Notes: a model not told the origin generated them from the sequence alone. Counted from the first letter of the stretch, positions 1 through 9,694 are shown. The stretch: 64,000 bases of DNA from Alphaproteobacteria bacterium WMHbin7 (GCA_002753155.1 PDZW01000003.1:61895-125894), one strand, 5' to 3'. Translations and numbers: made by a program.

Positions 1-3000
1 TCGACGGTCTGCCTGTCGCCAGCCAAGGCGGCAGCTTCCATTGCATCGATCATGAGGCGCGATGATTTTTGAAACAATCGCGCCAGACGAATCATTTCGC
101 CAGACCCCAACATCTCCAACTGCACGCGAAGAAAGGCCTTATCCAGGGCGCGGCTGCGCGGATAGATCGGCAGATCAGGCAGGTCGGTCTCGTCAAGGGC
201 CTCCTTCAACTTCGCCAACTGCACGGGTTTCGCTACGCCGCCATCCATGCCCGCTTCCTCGCACTGCCGCCAGACCTCCTTGGACAGATCGGCTGTCATT
301 GCCAGAATCCGAAGCCTGCCCTGGCGGTCCTTTTCCCACTGCCTGATCCGGCGCGTCGCTTCCATGCCATCCATGGCAGGCATGCGCAAATCCATCAAAA
401 TCGCATCGACATCGGCGCCGGGCAGCGCCTTGATCGCATCCTTGCCGCATTTGAAGCATGTTGGGCTATGGCCAAGGCGCAACAGCAACTGCCTGGCAAC
501 GCGCAAATTGATCTCGTCATCATCCACCACGAAAACCCGCAAACTTGGCGTTGTCGACTGAACCTCGCTGACCTCTGCTTCAAGGTGGGGTTTTGCCGGT
601 TCAACTTGAATGTCGAGATGGAATCTGCTTCCCATCCCCACATTGCTCTCTACGGTCAGCGTTCCCGCCATTTGTACGGCCATGCGCCTTGAAATGGCCA
701 AGCCCAGTCCGGCGCCGCCATATTTTCTTGTTATCGAATCGTCGGCCTGCACGAAATCGCCAAAGATCGCTTCGCGCAGATCGTCGGTAATGCCGATGCC
801 CGTGTCGATGACGGCGACAGACAGGCGCAAATGATCGCCTTCCTCTCGCACACAAAGGTCTGTCGTGATGCTTCCCGCATCGGTGAACTTGACCGCGTTG
901 CCCAGCAGGTTAATCAGGATGCGCGACAGTTTGATGTGATCGCAGCGGATCCAAAGAGGCTGCTCTGGCTTTATCTTCAAGATCAGATCGAGCCCCTTCG
1001 CTTGCGCCTGGGGGCGGATCAGCGCCAGCGTGTCGGTTGCCAGTCGATGCAATTCGATATCACTTAAGACGATCTCGGGATCTTTGACGCTGCTGCGGCC
1101 ATATTCCAAGATGCTCTCGACCAGATAGCGCAAATTGTTGCCGGCCTCTTTTGCCGTAGTCAGCAACTCGCGCGGGCCCTTCTCAAGCGAACGCGGATCT
1201 AGCAGTTGCAGCATGCCCAACAAACCGTTCAAGGGTGTGCGGATTTCATGGCCAATGATCGCCAGGAAGCGAGATTTCATTTGATCGGCGGATTCAGCCG
1301 TTTCCTTGGCGCGTCTTGCCTCCTCCTCGCCCGCCACGGCACGACGCATGGCGGTTTCCACTTCGCTCGTCTTGGCCGCCACCTGCAGGGTCAGTTCCCG
1401 CTCGCGGCGCAGATAATAGAGCTTGCGTCCGTGCCAAAACCCAACCAGGGCGGCAAGACAGGCCAGCGCGATCAACAACCTGAACCACCAGGTTTGATGC
1501 CAGGCGGGCATGACCTGAATTTCAAGGCTTACCGGGTCGGCGTTCATGTTGCCGACGCCATTACTTCCCTTAACCTCCAAGCGATAGCTGCCTGGCGACA
1601 AATTGGCGTAGCGGATAAAGCGTTGGCGCGCCTGAATGCTGACCCAATCCCGGTCGCTGCCCAGCAGACGATAGGCATAGCGGTTCTTTTCAGGCGCCGA
1701 AAAATCCAGGGCGGCGAATTCCACCGAGAAGCCCCGATTCTCGGGATCGATGGTGATGCCGCCTGATGTCGCGACCACCTTGCGGCCCACACGAACCTCG
1801 GTCAAAACCATGGGTGGCTTGAAAGTCCATTCGGGAAGAGGGCCTGGACGAATCACCACCATGCCGCCAAAGCCACCCAGCGCCAGCGTTCCATCAGTAA
1901 GGCGGGCAGCGGAATTTGCCCAGAAGGTGCCGATCTGTCCGCCCTGCGCCGGTTCGATGGTGCGAATTGAAAAATCCTGGGGATCGATGACCGCCAAGCC
2001 GCCCCCCGTTCCCGCAAACATTTTTCCATCGGCTCCTTCCGTTACCGACAATACCGTGTCATGAGGCAGCCCTTGCTCCACGCCTAATTGTATGAATTTT
2101 GGCTCATCCAGCTGCGTAGGATCGAAAATGGCAATGCCGTCACCTGTGCCCAGCCAGAATCTGCCGGAGCTATCCGATCCGATGCTTGAGACAATGTCAC
2201 TATGCAAGCCATTGGGGTTGTCTGGATCAGCGAGGAAACGGCGGAATTTGCCTTCACCCTCATCCTCGAGAAGGTTAAGCCCCCTTTGCGTCGCCACCCA
2301 TATTCGCCCCATCCTATCCTGGGCCAACGCCATTCCGCTGGCGTCGCTGATGCTGGTGGGATTGTCTCGTGAGGGCTGGAAGAGTTTCGGTGGCTCATTC
2401 TCAGACTTAATCAGCGCAAGACCTTCCGAGCCCGTCACCCAAAGTCCTCGCTTGTCCAAAAGCAGGGCGCGAACATCCGTATTGGCCAGGGGCATGTATT
2501 GTGTGGCCTGCTTGCTTACCTGATCGACCCGGTACAGACCCGAAGGAAGCCCGACCCACAGCTTGCCGTCGTTGCTGTCAACGATGGTCTGGACTGCGCC
2601 GACCGGCAAGTCGCCGGGTTGGTTGCCGGTTGGAATAGATTTAACCACATTGGCGATTGGGTCGAGCAGGGCGATGCCGGACCTTCTGTGACCAACCCAC
2701 ACCCGGCCCTTTTGCGAAGCGGCAAGGCTTCTGGCATCCATCCCCTGAAACCCCTTCGGTAAACTGGGAACGATGGTCATAATTTGACGATTGGCAGGAA
2801 TGCTATAGCTGACCCCAGCCTGGGTGCTTGCCCAAACCATGCCTGATCGATCAACCAGCAGTCCACTGACAGAATTGTCGCCAAGACTGGCGGTCAGGGA
2901 AGGACTGTGCTGGAAGTGCCTGGTCTCGAACGACGCCGTGCGAAGCTCGCGTATTCCGTTTCCGAATTCGCCGAACCACAGCACGCCAGGTCGAACTTCA

Positions 3001-3824
3001 ATGATGGCGGAAATCTGGTGTCCGGTCAGTGGCAGGGTAGGTTCAAAATTCAGATGGCCCCTTTCTTCATCTACCGTGCCAACGGCACCCTTGCCGGTTC
3101 CAAACCAGATGACATGGTGGCTATCTTCGAACAAGGCCGTCACCTTTCCGACCTTCGTTCGAGGCGGCATGACAATGCGCTGGAACGCTTGATGCGCGTC
3201 GTTCTTTCGCATCAAGCCTTCAGCACTTCCCGCCCATACGCGCCCAGCACTGTCGATCAGAAGGCTGGTCACCTCGCCGGGTGGCATGCCTTTAAGGGCG
3301 TCTTGGTAATCCCAAACGCCCGTATTGGAATCCAATCTGGCCAGGCCGCGCCTGCCTGCAATCCAAATTCCTCCCTTGTCATCGCTTGCCAGATCAAGCA
3401 CCCGGCCAACGCCGCTGCCATTATCGCGATAGGAAATGAATTTGCGGCGTGATGCATCGAATCTGGAAACAACGCCGGATGCGCTACTATGCCATAATCT
3501 TCCCTGATGGTCCGTGTGCAGATGGGTAACGATATTTTCGGGCGGCGACCCTTCAACCTTTTCGTCGTGCCTGAACACGGTCAGGCGAAGACCGTCCCAG
3601 CGCGCCAGACCGCCGGGCGTGGCAACCCAGATATATCCTTCGCCGTCCTGCGCGATTGAGAACGCCACCGGATAAGGCAGGCCGTTGGTGGCATTCAAAT
3701 GCTTAAAGACAGGTGGAACGACCCGATCCCAAGGCTCGGCATCGGCATGCACAGCCTGCCCCCAAAGAGCAATGCACAAGACAAGGCAAAGGAAGATACC
3801 TACGCGACGCACGGCGAACTCCAT
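1..3824 (-). CDS. Hybrid sensor histidine kinase with periplasmic propeller (3' part outside window)
   Basis: The frame is open from an ATG at 3824 to the left edge of the window, about 1,274 codons. It starts with a signal peptide, followed by many two-component regulator propeller blades (for example IWVATPGGLARWDG near residue 70), a Y_Y_Y domain near 690-770, one membrane helix near 775-795, a coiled coil, HisKA with FLAIIGHEIRTPLN (phospho-His about 859), HATPase with DTGIGI and GLGLAI boxes, a receiver domain (VVDDDE, phospho-Asp about 1145 in ILMDLRMP) and the start of an Hpt domain at the edge. The family resembles Bacteroides hybrid two-component systems that sense periplasmic ligands through the propeller. 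The ligand is not evident. The stop codon is outside the window. Confidence 0.9.
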   Translation of the reverse strand, partial: MEFAVRRVGIFLCLVLCIALWGQAVHADAEPWDRVVPPVFKHLNATNGLPYPVAFSIAQDGEGYIWVATPGGLARWDGLRLTVFRHDEKVEGSPPENIVTHLHTDHQGRLWHSSASGVVSRFDASRRKFISYRDNGSGVGRVLDLASDDKGGIWIAGRRGLARLDSNTGVWDYQDALKGMPPGEVTSLLIDSAGRVWAGSAEGLMRKNDAHQAFQRIVMPPRTKVGKVTALFEDSHHVIWFGTGKGAVGTVDEERGHLNFEPTLPLTGHQISAIIEVRPGVLWFGEFGNGIRELRTASFETRHFQHSPSLTASLGDNSVSGLLVDRSGMVWASTQAGVSYSIPANRQIMTIVPSLPKGFQGMDARSLAASQKGRVWVGHRRSGIALLDPIANVVKSIPTGNQPGDLPVGAVQTIVDSNDGKLWVGLPSGLYRVDQVSKQATQYMPLANTDVRALLLDKRGLWVTGSEGLALIKSENEPPKLFQPSRDNPTSISDASGMALAQDRMGRIWVATQRGLNLLEDEGEGKFRRFLADPDNPNGLHSDIVSSIGSDSSGRFWLGTGDGIAIFDPTQLDEPKFIQLGVEQGLPHDTVLSVTEGADGKMFAGTGGGLAVIDPQDFSIRTIEPAQGGQIGTFWANSAARLTDGTLALGGFGGMVVIRPGPLPEWTFKPPMVLTEVRVGRKVVATSGGITIDPENRGFSVEFAALDFSAPEKNRYAYRLLGSDRDWVSIQARQRFIRYANLSPGSYRLEVKGSNGVGNMNADPVSLEIQVMPAWHQTWWFRLLIALACLAALVGFWHGRKLYYLRRERELTLQVAAKTSEVETAMRRAVAGEEEARRAKETAESADQMKSRFLAIIGHEIRTPLNGLLGMLQLLDPRSLEKGPRELLTTAKEAGNNLRYLVESILEYGRSSVKDPEIVLSDIELHRLATDTLALIRPQAQAKGLDLILKIKPEQPLWIRCDHIKLSRILINLLGNAVKFTDAGSITTDLCVREEGDHLRLSVAVIDTGIGITDDLREAIFGDFVQADDSITRKYGGAGLGLAISRRMAVQMAGTLTVESNVGMGSRFHLDIQVEPAKPHLEAEVSEVQSTTPSLRVFVVDDDEINLRVARQLLLRLGHSPTCFKCGKDAIKALPGADVDAILMDLRMPAMDGMEATRRIRQWEKDRQGRLRILAMTADLSKEVWRQCEEAGMDGGVAKPVQLAKLKEALDETDLPDLPIYPRSRALDKAFLRVQLEMLGSGEMIRLARLFQKSSRLMIDAMEAAALAGDRQTV

Positions 3825-3980
3825 TTAGAAAAGCTATACAATGCTAGCGGCTTTGCAATCGCCGCGTCCAGAAAAAGGGCAGAAGATTATTGAATTGTGG
3901 ATCACCATCCACAAGCCATTCATATGTCATCTATGTTCTACGCTTACGAACACAATCTGACTTGACCGCAGGAGACGCTA

Positions 3981-5402
3981 ATGTCCCGCCCTGATTCCGA
4001 CACGCAGGAATCACCCTTGGATCTAATTGAAGCGACGTCAGCCTTGCCAATTGCCGAGGCTTTCGACAGCCTTGATCAGGCAGTGCTAATTCTGGATGCC
4101 CGCGAAAGAATCGCTTTTGCAAGTTCGCGATATCGGCGCCTGTTTGACCTGAAGGAACGCGTCTGCCACGCCAGGGTCAATTATGCGAATATCGTTCGGA
4201 TTTTTTCAGAACGCGGCCTGTATGGACAGGAGACTGGCGACGCCATCCAAGACGAACGAATGGCGCCGGTTCGCAACCGGCAAAAGATTTGCCGCCAGTG
4301 GCGCTTGCCGGATGGGCGTCTGCTGGAAGAGACGGGAGCGCCGCTATCAAGCGGCGGCTACACATTCAGCTATACCGAGGTGAAAGCGCAGCTTGCCCCG
4401 TCGGTACAACTTAAGAACGCCAAGCGCGCCACTGTGCTGGCCCTGGCTGATCTGGCCGAATTTCGCGATACCGACACTGGCGAGCATGTGATGCGCGTGG
4501 CGCGCCTGACCCAGGAAATTGCGCGCTCGCTCGACAATGCCAGGGCTTTTCCCAACGAGATTGATCAGGATTTTCGCGCTCAGGTCGGCTTGGCCAGCAT
4601 TCTGCACGACGTGGGCAAGGTTGCGATTGGCGACGATCTCTTAAGAAAGCCTGGGCTGCTTGATGATGTCGAACGGTTGGCCATGCAGGAACACTCCGTC
4701 GCCGGTGCCGCCATTTTGATCAAGGCGCTTTCTCTGGCACCTGACAGCGACTATTTGCGCATCGCCGCCGAAATTGCCCGCTACCATCATGAGCGCTATG
4801 ACGGAACGGGCTATCCCGAAGGCCTTCGCGGGAACAAGATACCCCTGTCGGCGCGCATCGTCGCCGTCGCCGACGTCTTTGACGCGCTGACCAGCCTTAG
4901 ATCCTATAAGCGGGCCTGGTCCGAAGAGGAGGCGATCAATTATCTGGTCGAGCAGTCGGGCAGTCAGTTCGATCCGCAGATCATTTCAGCCACCCTGCTG
5001 GTTTTCGAAGAACGTCGCAAGACGCCGGTCATCCGCTGGTCTGAGGCGATGAGCGTTGGCCATCCTGTTCTTGACCGCGATCACCTGACACTGATCGGGC
5101 TGGTCAACCAAATGAGCCTGCCCGCCAATCGTGGCGACAAGACGGTTCTGGAATTCGTGCTGGACGAGTTGCTGGGCTATGCCGCTGCCCATTTCTCACG
5201 CGAGGAAGAGCATCTGCGCCGGATCGGCTTTGACAACATCGAGCGCCATGAAGCGATTCACCGCGATCTGGTCGATGAGCTAAGGACCATCCGGGCGAAT
5301 TTCTACGAAGGCAATGTTAATCTGGGCGATACGGTTGCCAAATTCGTGGCCGATTGGCTGCGCAACCATATTTTACTTGAAGACAAGAATTACGCGATCT
5401 GA
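3981..5402 (+). CDS. PAS / HD-GYP / hemerythrin protein, probable c-di-GMP phosphodiesterase
   Basis: This 473-residue protein has no signal peptide or membrane helix and is likely cytoplasmic. The N-terminal PAS-like region (about 25-130, with SLDQAVLILDARERI) is followed by an HD-GYP domain with HD in ILHDVGKVAIGD near 209 and GTGYPEGLRGNKIPLSAR near 275. A C-terminal hemerythrin four-helix domain (about 355-465) has ligand motifs HPVLDRDH, HFSREEEH and HEAIH. HD-GYP enzymes hydrolyse c-di-GMP at a di-iron or tri-iron centre. Hemerythrin binds O2 at a di-iron site, so oxygen or redox control of c-di-GMP turnover is a fair inference. The ATG at 3981 follows a clear AGGAG site. It is divergent from the hybrid kinase. 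Confidence 0.9.
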   Translation: MSRPDSDTQESPLDLIEATSALPIAEAFDSLDQAVLILDARERIAFASSRYRRLFDLKERVCHARVNYANIVRIFSERGLYGQETGDAIQDERMAPVRNRQKICRQWRLPDGRLLEETGAPLSSGGYTFSYTEVKAQLAPSVQLKNAKRATVLALADLAEFRDTDTGEHVMRVARLTQEIARSLDNARAFPNEIDQDFRAQVGLASILHDVGKVAIGDDLLRKPGLLDDVERLAMQEHSVAGAAILIKALSLAPDSDYLRIAAEIARYHHERYDGTGYPEGLRGNKIPLSARIVAVADVFDALTSLRSYKRAWSEEEAINYLVEQSGSQFDPQIISATLLVFEERRKTPVIRWSEAMSVGHPVLDRDHLTLIGLVNQMSLPANRGDKTVLEFVLDELLGYAAAHFSREEEHLRRIGFDNIERHEAIHRDLVDELRTIRANFYEGNVNLGDTVAKFVADWLRNHILLEDKNYAI

Positions 5403-5425
5403 TCTTGCCTGCACTATGCGAAGCA

Positions 5426-5450
5426 CCCTGCCGGAAACATCCCGGCAGGG
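5426..5450. terminator. Hairpin between convergent genes
   Basis: A 9-bp GC-rich stem (CCCTGCCGG / CCGGCAGGG, 7-nt loop) lies between the ends of the HD-GYP gene and the ion-channel gene, which converge. There is no T run on either side, so factor-independent termination is only a possibility. Confidence 0.4.
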
Positions 5451-5465
5451 CGGCGCATCATTGCT

Positions 5466-6539
5466 TTAGAACATCGCCATCATCACCATGGCGGTTGCCG
5501 TGCATAGCACCAGCAAGGGAATCGCCCAATTCATGTAGACGAACAATTCGTTCTGCACATAATGGCCGGACATCTTCTTCACGGTATTGAAGCGATAGAA
5601 AATGATGCCGATGGCGATGCACAATCCCAGCAGGAAGTAGTTCAAGCCGAACAGCCGCATCACCGGATTGTCGCCAACCGCCAGATTGACGAAGCTGGAA
5701 TTCACCGTGAAGTTCAAGCCGACGACGGCAAACAGACCGCCAATGCTGATATTGGTCAATTCTGTCGCATCAACGGTGAACTCTCCGTCTTCCATCTTGT
5801 TTAGCCACAATGCCAACAGAGGGATCAACAGCGAGGAGAAGAGAGGCACGAAAATGGTAGCCAGCAGACTGCCCTGATCGCGCTTGATCGCCAATCCCAC
5901 CGTTACGCCGGTATTCATCTCGCCGCGCCAGGACGGCACAGGAGTCGGAGCCAGTTCAACCAGCCCCACCGTCCAACCGTCGATTTCCTTAATATAGCGG
6001 GTATTGCTGAATTCCAGCTCTTCCTGGCGGAAATCGAACTGCACCTTTTGCGTAGGTTCGATGCGCGACAGAATCTCCACCGTCAAAAGCTGGTTGTCGA
6101 AGGGAAACTTTTCCAGCGGAAAGTCGGTGTTGAAGGTGGCCGTGGTGCGCTGAAGCAATTCGGCTCGACCGTTGGGATAAATCCGCAGGCCTGTTTTCTT
6201 GAAGGTCGGCTCGCCGTTCATGTTTCCGAACTCGGAACGGGGGTTCCAAATCTCGCTTAGCTTCTTTTCAGCGGCGTCTTCCTTATAGTCGATATAGCCG
6301 GTTGAAGAGGCTTGCGACGCCGGATAGGCCAGACGCAGATCACGCCAGCGCAGGCGCATGTCCACCGTGGCGGTGAAATTGCCCTCGTTCTCGTTAATCG
6401 CCTTCACCTCGACGAAGCTGAGACCAGCACGCACCAGCACCGGAAAACCCTGGCCCCAGGGCAGTTGGGTTGGATCATCCTGGGCCGCTGCTGCAAAAGC
6501 CTGCAGCGAGAACAAGATTGCGATCAGCCAGCGGATCAT
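5466..6539 (-). CDS. Prokaryotic pentameric ligand-gated ion channel (Cys-loop family, GLIC-like)
   Basis: The 357-residue product has a signal peptide (1-20), an extracellular beta-rich domain and four membrane helices in the last 130 residues, the layout of bacterial pentameric ligand-gated channels. The Pro-loop signature is visible as FPLEKFPFDNQ, without the flanking disulfide cysteines, as usual in bacteria. The first helix follows the conserved basic/Pro segment (ATIFVPLFSSLLIPLLALWL). Such channels conduct cations or anions on ligand or proton binding. The ligand and ion here are unknown. Its ATG overlaps the stop of the upstream Cache-domain gene (ATGA), so the two are co-translated. 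This pairing is unusual and is discussed in the findings. Confidence 0.9.
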   Translation of the reverse strand: MIRWLIAILFSLQAFAAAAQDDPTQLPWGQGFPVLVRAGLSFVEVKAINENEGNFTATVDMRLRWRDLRLAYPASQASSTGYIDYKEDAAEKKLSEIWNPRSEFGNMNGEPTFKKTGLRIYPNGRAELLQRTTATFNTDFPLEKFPFDNQLLTVEILSRIEPTQKVQFDFRQEELEFSNTRYIKEIDGWTVGLVELAPTPVPSWRGEMNTGVTVGLAIKRDQGSLLATIFVPLFSSLLIPLLALWLNKMEDGEFTVDATELTNISIGGLFAVVGLNFTVNSSFVNLAVGDNPVMRLFGLNYFLLGLCIAIGIIFYRFNTVKKMSGHYVQNELFVYMNWAIPLLVLCTATAMVMMAMF

Positions 6540-7684
6540 TGTGCACCTGCCTTGCTGCCGTCCACCGACTGGCGCGCGCGCAGGCTTTCGTAATGTTCCG
6601 CTAACTCGCCGATCTCGCCATAGAAACCTTCGCTGCTTTCAATCGGCTGGGCGTCTTCGCCCTTGACCAGGCTTTGGAAGCGTTGGTTGAGGGCGGCCAG
6701 CGGACTGGCGATGGCGCCGCGCACGATCACGATGATCACGCCCGCCATGAAGACCAGACCGAACAAGGAGAACATGATCAGCCAGATCAGAGATTGGCCC
6801 AGCGTGCTGCGCGTCGGGCTGAAATCCTTGGCCGAGATGATGATTCCCAACATGTCGCCCGCTGAATTCAGCAGCGGAACCGCAACCACGCCATAAGCCG
6901 TGCCCTGGAATTCCGCAGTATAGGGATTGCTGGAGATGCTGGGATCGGACAGTTCGGAATCGGTCACCAGATTGCGCAGCAATTCCCAATTGGTCGAGCC
7001 GTATTTAATGAAGCGGCCCATGCGGTTCTTTTCGGAATAGACATCGCCGCCCAGATCGGGCGCTGCCGACTTGAGCCTGGCCTCATCCATGAACAGGGCC
7101 GATTCCAGCCCATAAGCCCGCTTGATGCCGTCTAGAACCAAATTGAAATTGCTGCCGAACTCGAAGCTGCCCACCGGCTTGCCTGCGCGGTCGAACACCG
7201 GCGCCACGCCGAACACGCCAGGCCCGGAGCGCGAAATCGACAGACCCTTGCGGGCCACATTATCCTTGTTCACCGCCACCACGATGGGGCGGTAGGAAGA
7301 CAGATCGTCGCCGAACTTGGGCAGATTGTTCAGGCGCAACAGCGAAGTAGCGGGGGCGAGGTGGAACTGCGCCTGATCAACGCCGAACTTGTCGCGCTGA
7401 ACCTCGAACATCAATTTCATTTCGGCGGCCAGGCCATCGCGGTTTTTGTTGGCGACCATGTCGCGCACATTGGGCAGGCTGGCCACCAGCTCGGCCCTGG
7501 CCAGGGCGCGGGTTTCAAGGCCCTGGATGTTGAATTCGACGATCTTTTTCATCAGCTCGTACTGGCTGGTCTCGGCCTTTTCGGTGCTTTGCACGAACAG
7601 ATTGCTGGTCAGATAGGCGACCGCAGCAAAAATGATCAACAACGAGCCTAGCAGCGTGGCCAGCGCTTTACGCTGAAATGACAT
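6536..7684 (-). CDS. Membrane protein with periplasmic double Cache domain and HAMP-like tail, no output domain
   Basis: With the start at 7684, preceded by a good AGGGGGAAG site, the protein has 382 residues. In-frame starts further upstream (7714, 7804) lack a ribosome site. It has an N-terminal helix (about 8-28), a periplasmic region of about 250 residues like the dCache_3 family (QFHLAPATSLLRLNNLPKFG is characteristic), a second helix near 295-320, and a short HAMP-like cytoplasmic end that stops with no kinase, cyclase or chemoreceptor module. dCache_3 domains usually sense small molecules for kinases and chemotaxis receptors. The stop overlaps the start of the ion-channel gene, suggesting joint function. 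Confidence 0.8.
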   Translation of the reverse strand: MSFQRKALATLLGSLLIIFAAVAYLTSNLFVQSTEKAETSQYELMKKIVEFNIQGLETRALARAELVASLPNVRDMVANKNRDGLAAEMKLMFEVQRDKFGVDQAQFHLAPATSLLRLNNLPKFGDDLSSYRPIVVAVNKDNVARKGLSISRSGPGVFGVAPVFDRAGKPVGSFEFGSNFNLVLDGIKRAYGLESALFMDEARLKSAAPDLGGDVYSEKNRMGRFIKYGSTNWELLRNLVTDSELSDPSISSNPYTAEFQGTAYGVVAVPLLNSAGDMLGIIISAKDFSPTRSTLGQSLIWLIMFSLFGLVFMAGVIIVIVRGAIASPLAALNQRFQSLVKGEDAQPIESSEGFYGEIGELAEHYESLRARQSVDGSKAGAQ

Positions 7685-7849
7685 GAAACTTCCCCCTAAA
7701 GGATTGAATGCAGACATAGCGTGGACACAAAAGGCCCTGCCTTCAACAATGAGGGGGCGACTTGGACAGGATGTGGATTGAATGTGAACAGCCGTCCACA
7801 TCATCGCGAAGCAGGCGATAAGGTCTTTATTTCATCAAGGCGAGGCGCA

Positions 7850-9013
7850 TTAGCCTTTTGCCCGTGCGGGCTGGATGAGGCGCTTGATGATGACGGCCAC
7901 TGCAAGTCCGGCAGCGATCAGGGCGGCGCCGATCAGGGGGCGGTGGATCAGCCAGGCTGCCGCGATAATGGTCAAGGTCAGCGGTGTGGCAATCATGAAG
8001 GCCACGCCGATGCTGGCGGCATTGACTAGGCTTTCCAGGAAAGGCAGCAGGCTGGCCAGCCAGGATAGCGGCCTCGTCATAAACACCAGTCCGAACAGCA
8101 TGATGAAAAAACCGCCAGCCCGCAGAATCCAGGTCAGAATCGCCTCATCCGACTTGGCGTGTTCAATCATCGCTTCCGCGCCAAGGGTGCCATAGGAAAC
8201 CATATTGATGGTCCGCTCCCTTTCGCCCCTGAAGCTCGCCAGGGTCGAACCGCGTTGCTGAGCGATAACGCTGATGGTCTGAACTGGCACGTTATGAAAG
8301 GTAACGCGCAAGTCGCTGATTTGGGGTTGGTCCGGCGCTTTGCCGCGATAGAGATACTCTCCCTCCCAGCGAAACCCACGCGGCAGGTTGCCATCCTCCG
8401 CTTCCACGGCCAGGGTCTCGAAATTTGAAAGCTGCGTAATCTGGCTTTGATCCAGCGTAAAGCCGCCTAGCCTGGCGCTTTTCACATCAAACATCTTGCT
8501 CTGATAGGGCATGGCGGGGTTTGCGTGTCCCTGCTGACTTTCAAAGGAACTGGAAGCGATCGGTTCGTCGGACCATTCCTTGATATAGGTATAGGTTGTC
8601 GTCTCTGTTTCGCCGCCGCCCATCTTTTTCTCGGTTCTGGTTTCCTTATTCTCGCGCCACTGGAACATTTCGACGCGACGTTGCAGGCGAATGGCATTGG
8701 TGGCTGTGACGTGGAAAGCCGGATCGACCAGGTTCGATGTAACATCGACCAGCCCCGAAAGGTGAATAAGCCGCCCTTCATTGGCGGGAACGACCGTCTC
8801 GGCGGAGACGGACACGACCTGCTTGGACGCGGCGTCGAGGGCTATGATCGCGTCCACCGCCCTTCCTTCATTCCAATAGAGCAGGACGAAGCTGGCAATG
8901 AACAAGATCAGGCCCACAAACGCACCGGCTATGGTGCCGCCGATGCGGCCAAGCCAGCTCGTGTGGGTCACTTTGGTAAAACTGTCATCGCCTTGCATCA
9001 GATCGTTTCGCAT
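7850..9013 (-). CDS. TMEM43 family membrane protein
   Basis: About 387 residues from the ATG at 9013. An ATG at 8998 and a TTG at 9049 are also possible, and none has a strong ribosome site. One helix lies near the N-terminus (GTIAGAFVGLILFIASFVLL), then a long soluble region containing LYWNEGRA and a WRENKETRT stretch, then a cluster of three or four helices at the C-terminus. This matches the TMEM43 (LUMA) family, which occurs in animals at the inner nuclear membrane and in scattered bacteria with unknown function. It is a single gene with no close partner; the next gene to the left is the Cache protein, 165 bp away. Confidence 0.8.
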   Translation of the reverse strand: MRNDLMQGDDSFTKVTHTSWLGRIGGTIAGAFVGLILFIASFVLLYWNEGRAVDAIIALDAASKQVVSVSAETVVPANEGRLIHLSGLVDVTSNLVDPAFHVTATNAIRLQRRVEMFQWRENKETRTEKKMGGGETETTTYTYIKEWSDEPIASSSFESQQGHANPAMPYQSKMFDVKSARLGGFTLDQSQITQLSNFETLAVEAEDGNLPRGFRWEGEYLYRGKAPDQPQISDLRVTFHNVPVQTISVIAQQRGSTLASFRGERERTINMVSYGTLGAEAMIEHAKSDEAILTWILRAGGFFIMLFGLVFMTRPLSWLASLLPFLESLVNAASIGVAFMIATPLTLTIIAAAWLIHRPLIGAALIAAGLAVAVIIKRLIQPARAKG

Positions 9014-9463
9014 TCTCAATTGGGCAGTCGACTCTAGCGCAGATCGCAAGAAGGCGCAGCCACTATGTTAGGTCGTGTTCTGCCTTCGCCCAGGACGACG
9101 CAATTGCCGCCAGCGACCAAGGGCTAGCAGTCCACCCTCGCCCAGCTAATGAGTGAGCTTAAGCGGCAGCGCATGAATTATGCCGCCCGGAAGTGCTGAA
9201 CTCGTCAATAAGCCGGGGACACGGAATTGAGATAGAGCGCTGAAGTAGGTCGTGCGAACGAAACTTTCCTAACCCCTAGTCAGCAATCTTGGGACCGAAC
9301 TAACGATCCAGCAGGCCGACCGGCCGACAGAACTCAGGAAAAAATCGATTGACGAGGCCGTTCAACGCCAGATCGACGCCCACTATCTCACACGCTGTGG
9401 GGGTATTGCGCCGAGCAAGCAAATTTGGTGCATAAAACAGGATTTTGACCCAACAGACGCCGA
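9014..9463. other. Non-coding stretch left of the integrated element
   Basis: About 450 bp with no convincing reading frame or RNA on either strand. It may hold the promoter of the TMEM43 gene and decayed sequence from earlier insertions, but nothing specific could be recognised. Confidence 0.4.
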
Positions 9464-9565
9464 TTTCCCGGCAAAGAAAAACCCCATTAAATCGTTGATT
9501 TAGTGGGGTCTTTTTTTGGTGCGCCCGGCGGGATTCGAACCCACGGCCCCAGGATTAGGAATCCT
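9464..9565. repeat. attL: left copy of the 102-bp direct repeat with 3' fragment of tRNA-Arg
   Basis: It matches 23853-23954 at 100 of 102 positions; the two differences lie in the T-rich tract after the terminator stem. Bases 9517-9565 equal the last 49 nt of tRNA-Arg(CCT), including the encoded CCA, on the minus strand. Beyond 9565 the sequence leaves the tRNA, so this copy is a truncated tRNA left by integration. Confidence 0.92.
9482..9508 (-). terminator. Terminator of the displaced tRNA-Arg fragment
   Basis: A 12-bp stem (CCCCATTAAATC / GATTTAGTGGGG, one mismatch, 3-nt loop) has A-rich and T-rich flanks on both sides and so can act in both directions. It is the duplicated copy of the tRNA terminator inside attL. 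Confidence 0.75.
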
Positions 9566-9694
9566 TAAACGCAACTTTTCGCAGCCTTTCAATACCGTTC
9601 ACCTATGGGCCGATAAGTGTAGATTATTAAGGGGTTTTCGCGTATTTTTAGCCCTAGAACATTTCACCGCATTTCACGGCCAATCACTTAAATC

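Noticed and set aside
69..692. Rightward frame of 207 codons at the left edge
   Set aside because: It lies antisense to the receiver and Hpt parts of the hybrid kinase, which is open on the other strand with clear motifs.
9050..9460. Possible remnant of an insertion sequence left of attL
   Set aside because: No inverted ends or transposase motif could be recognised.
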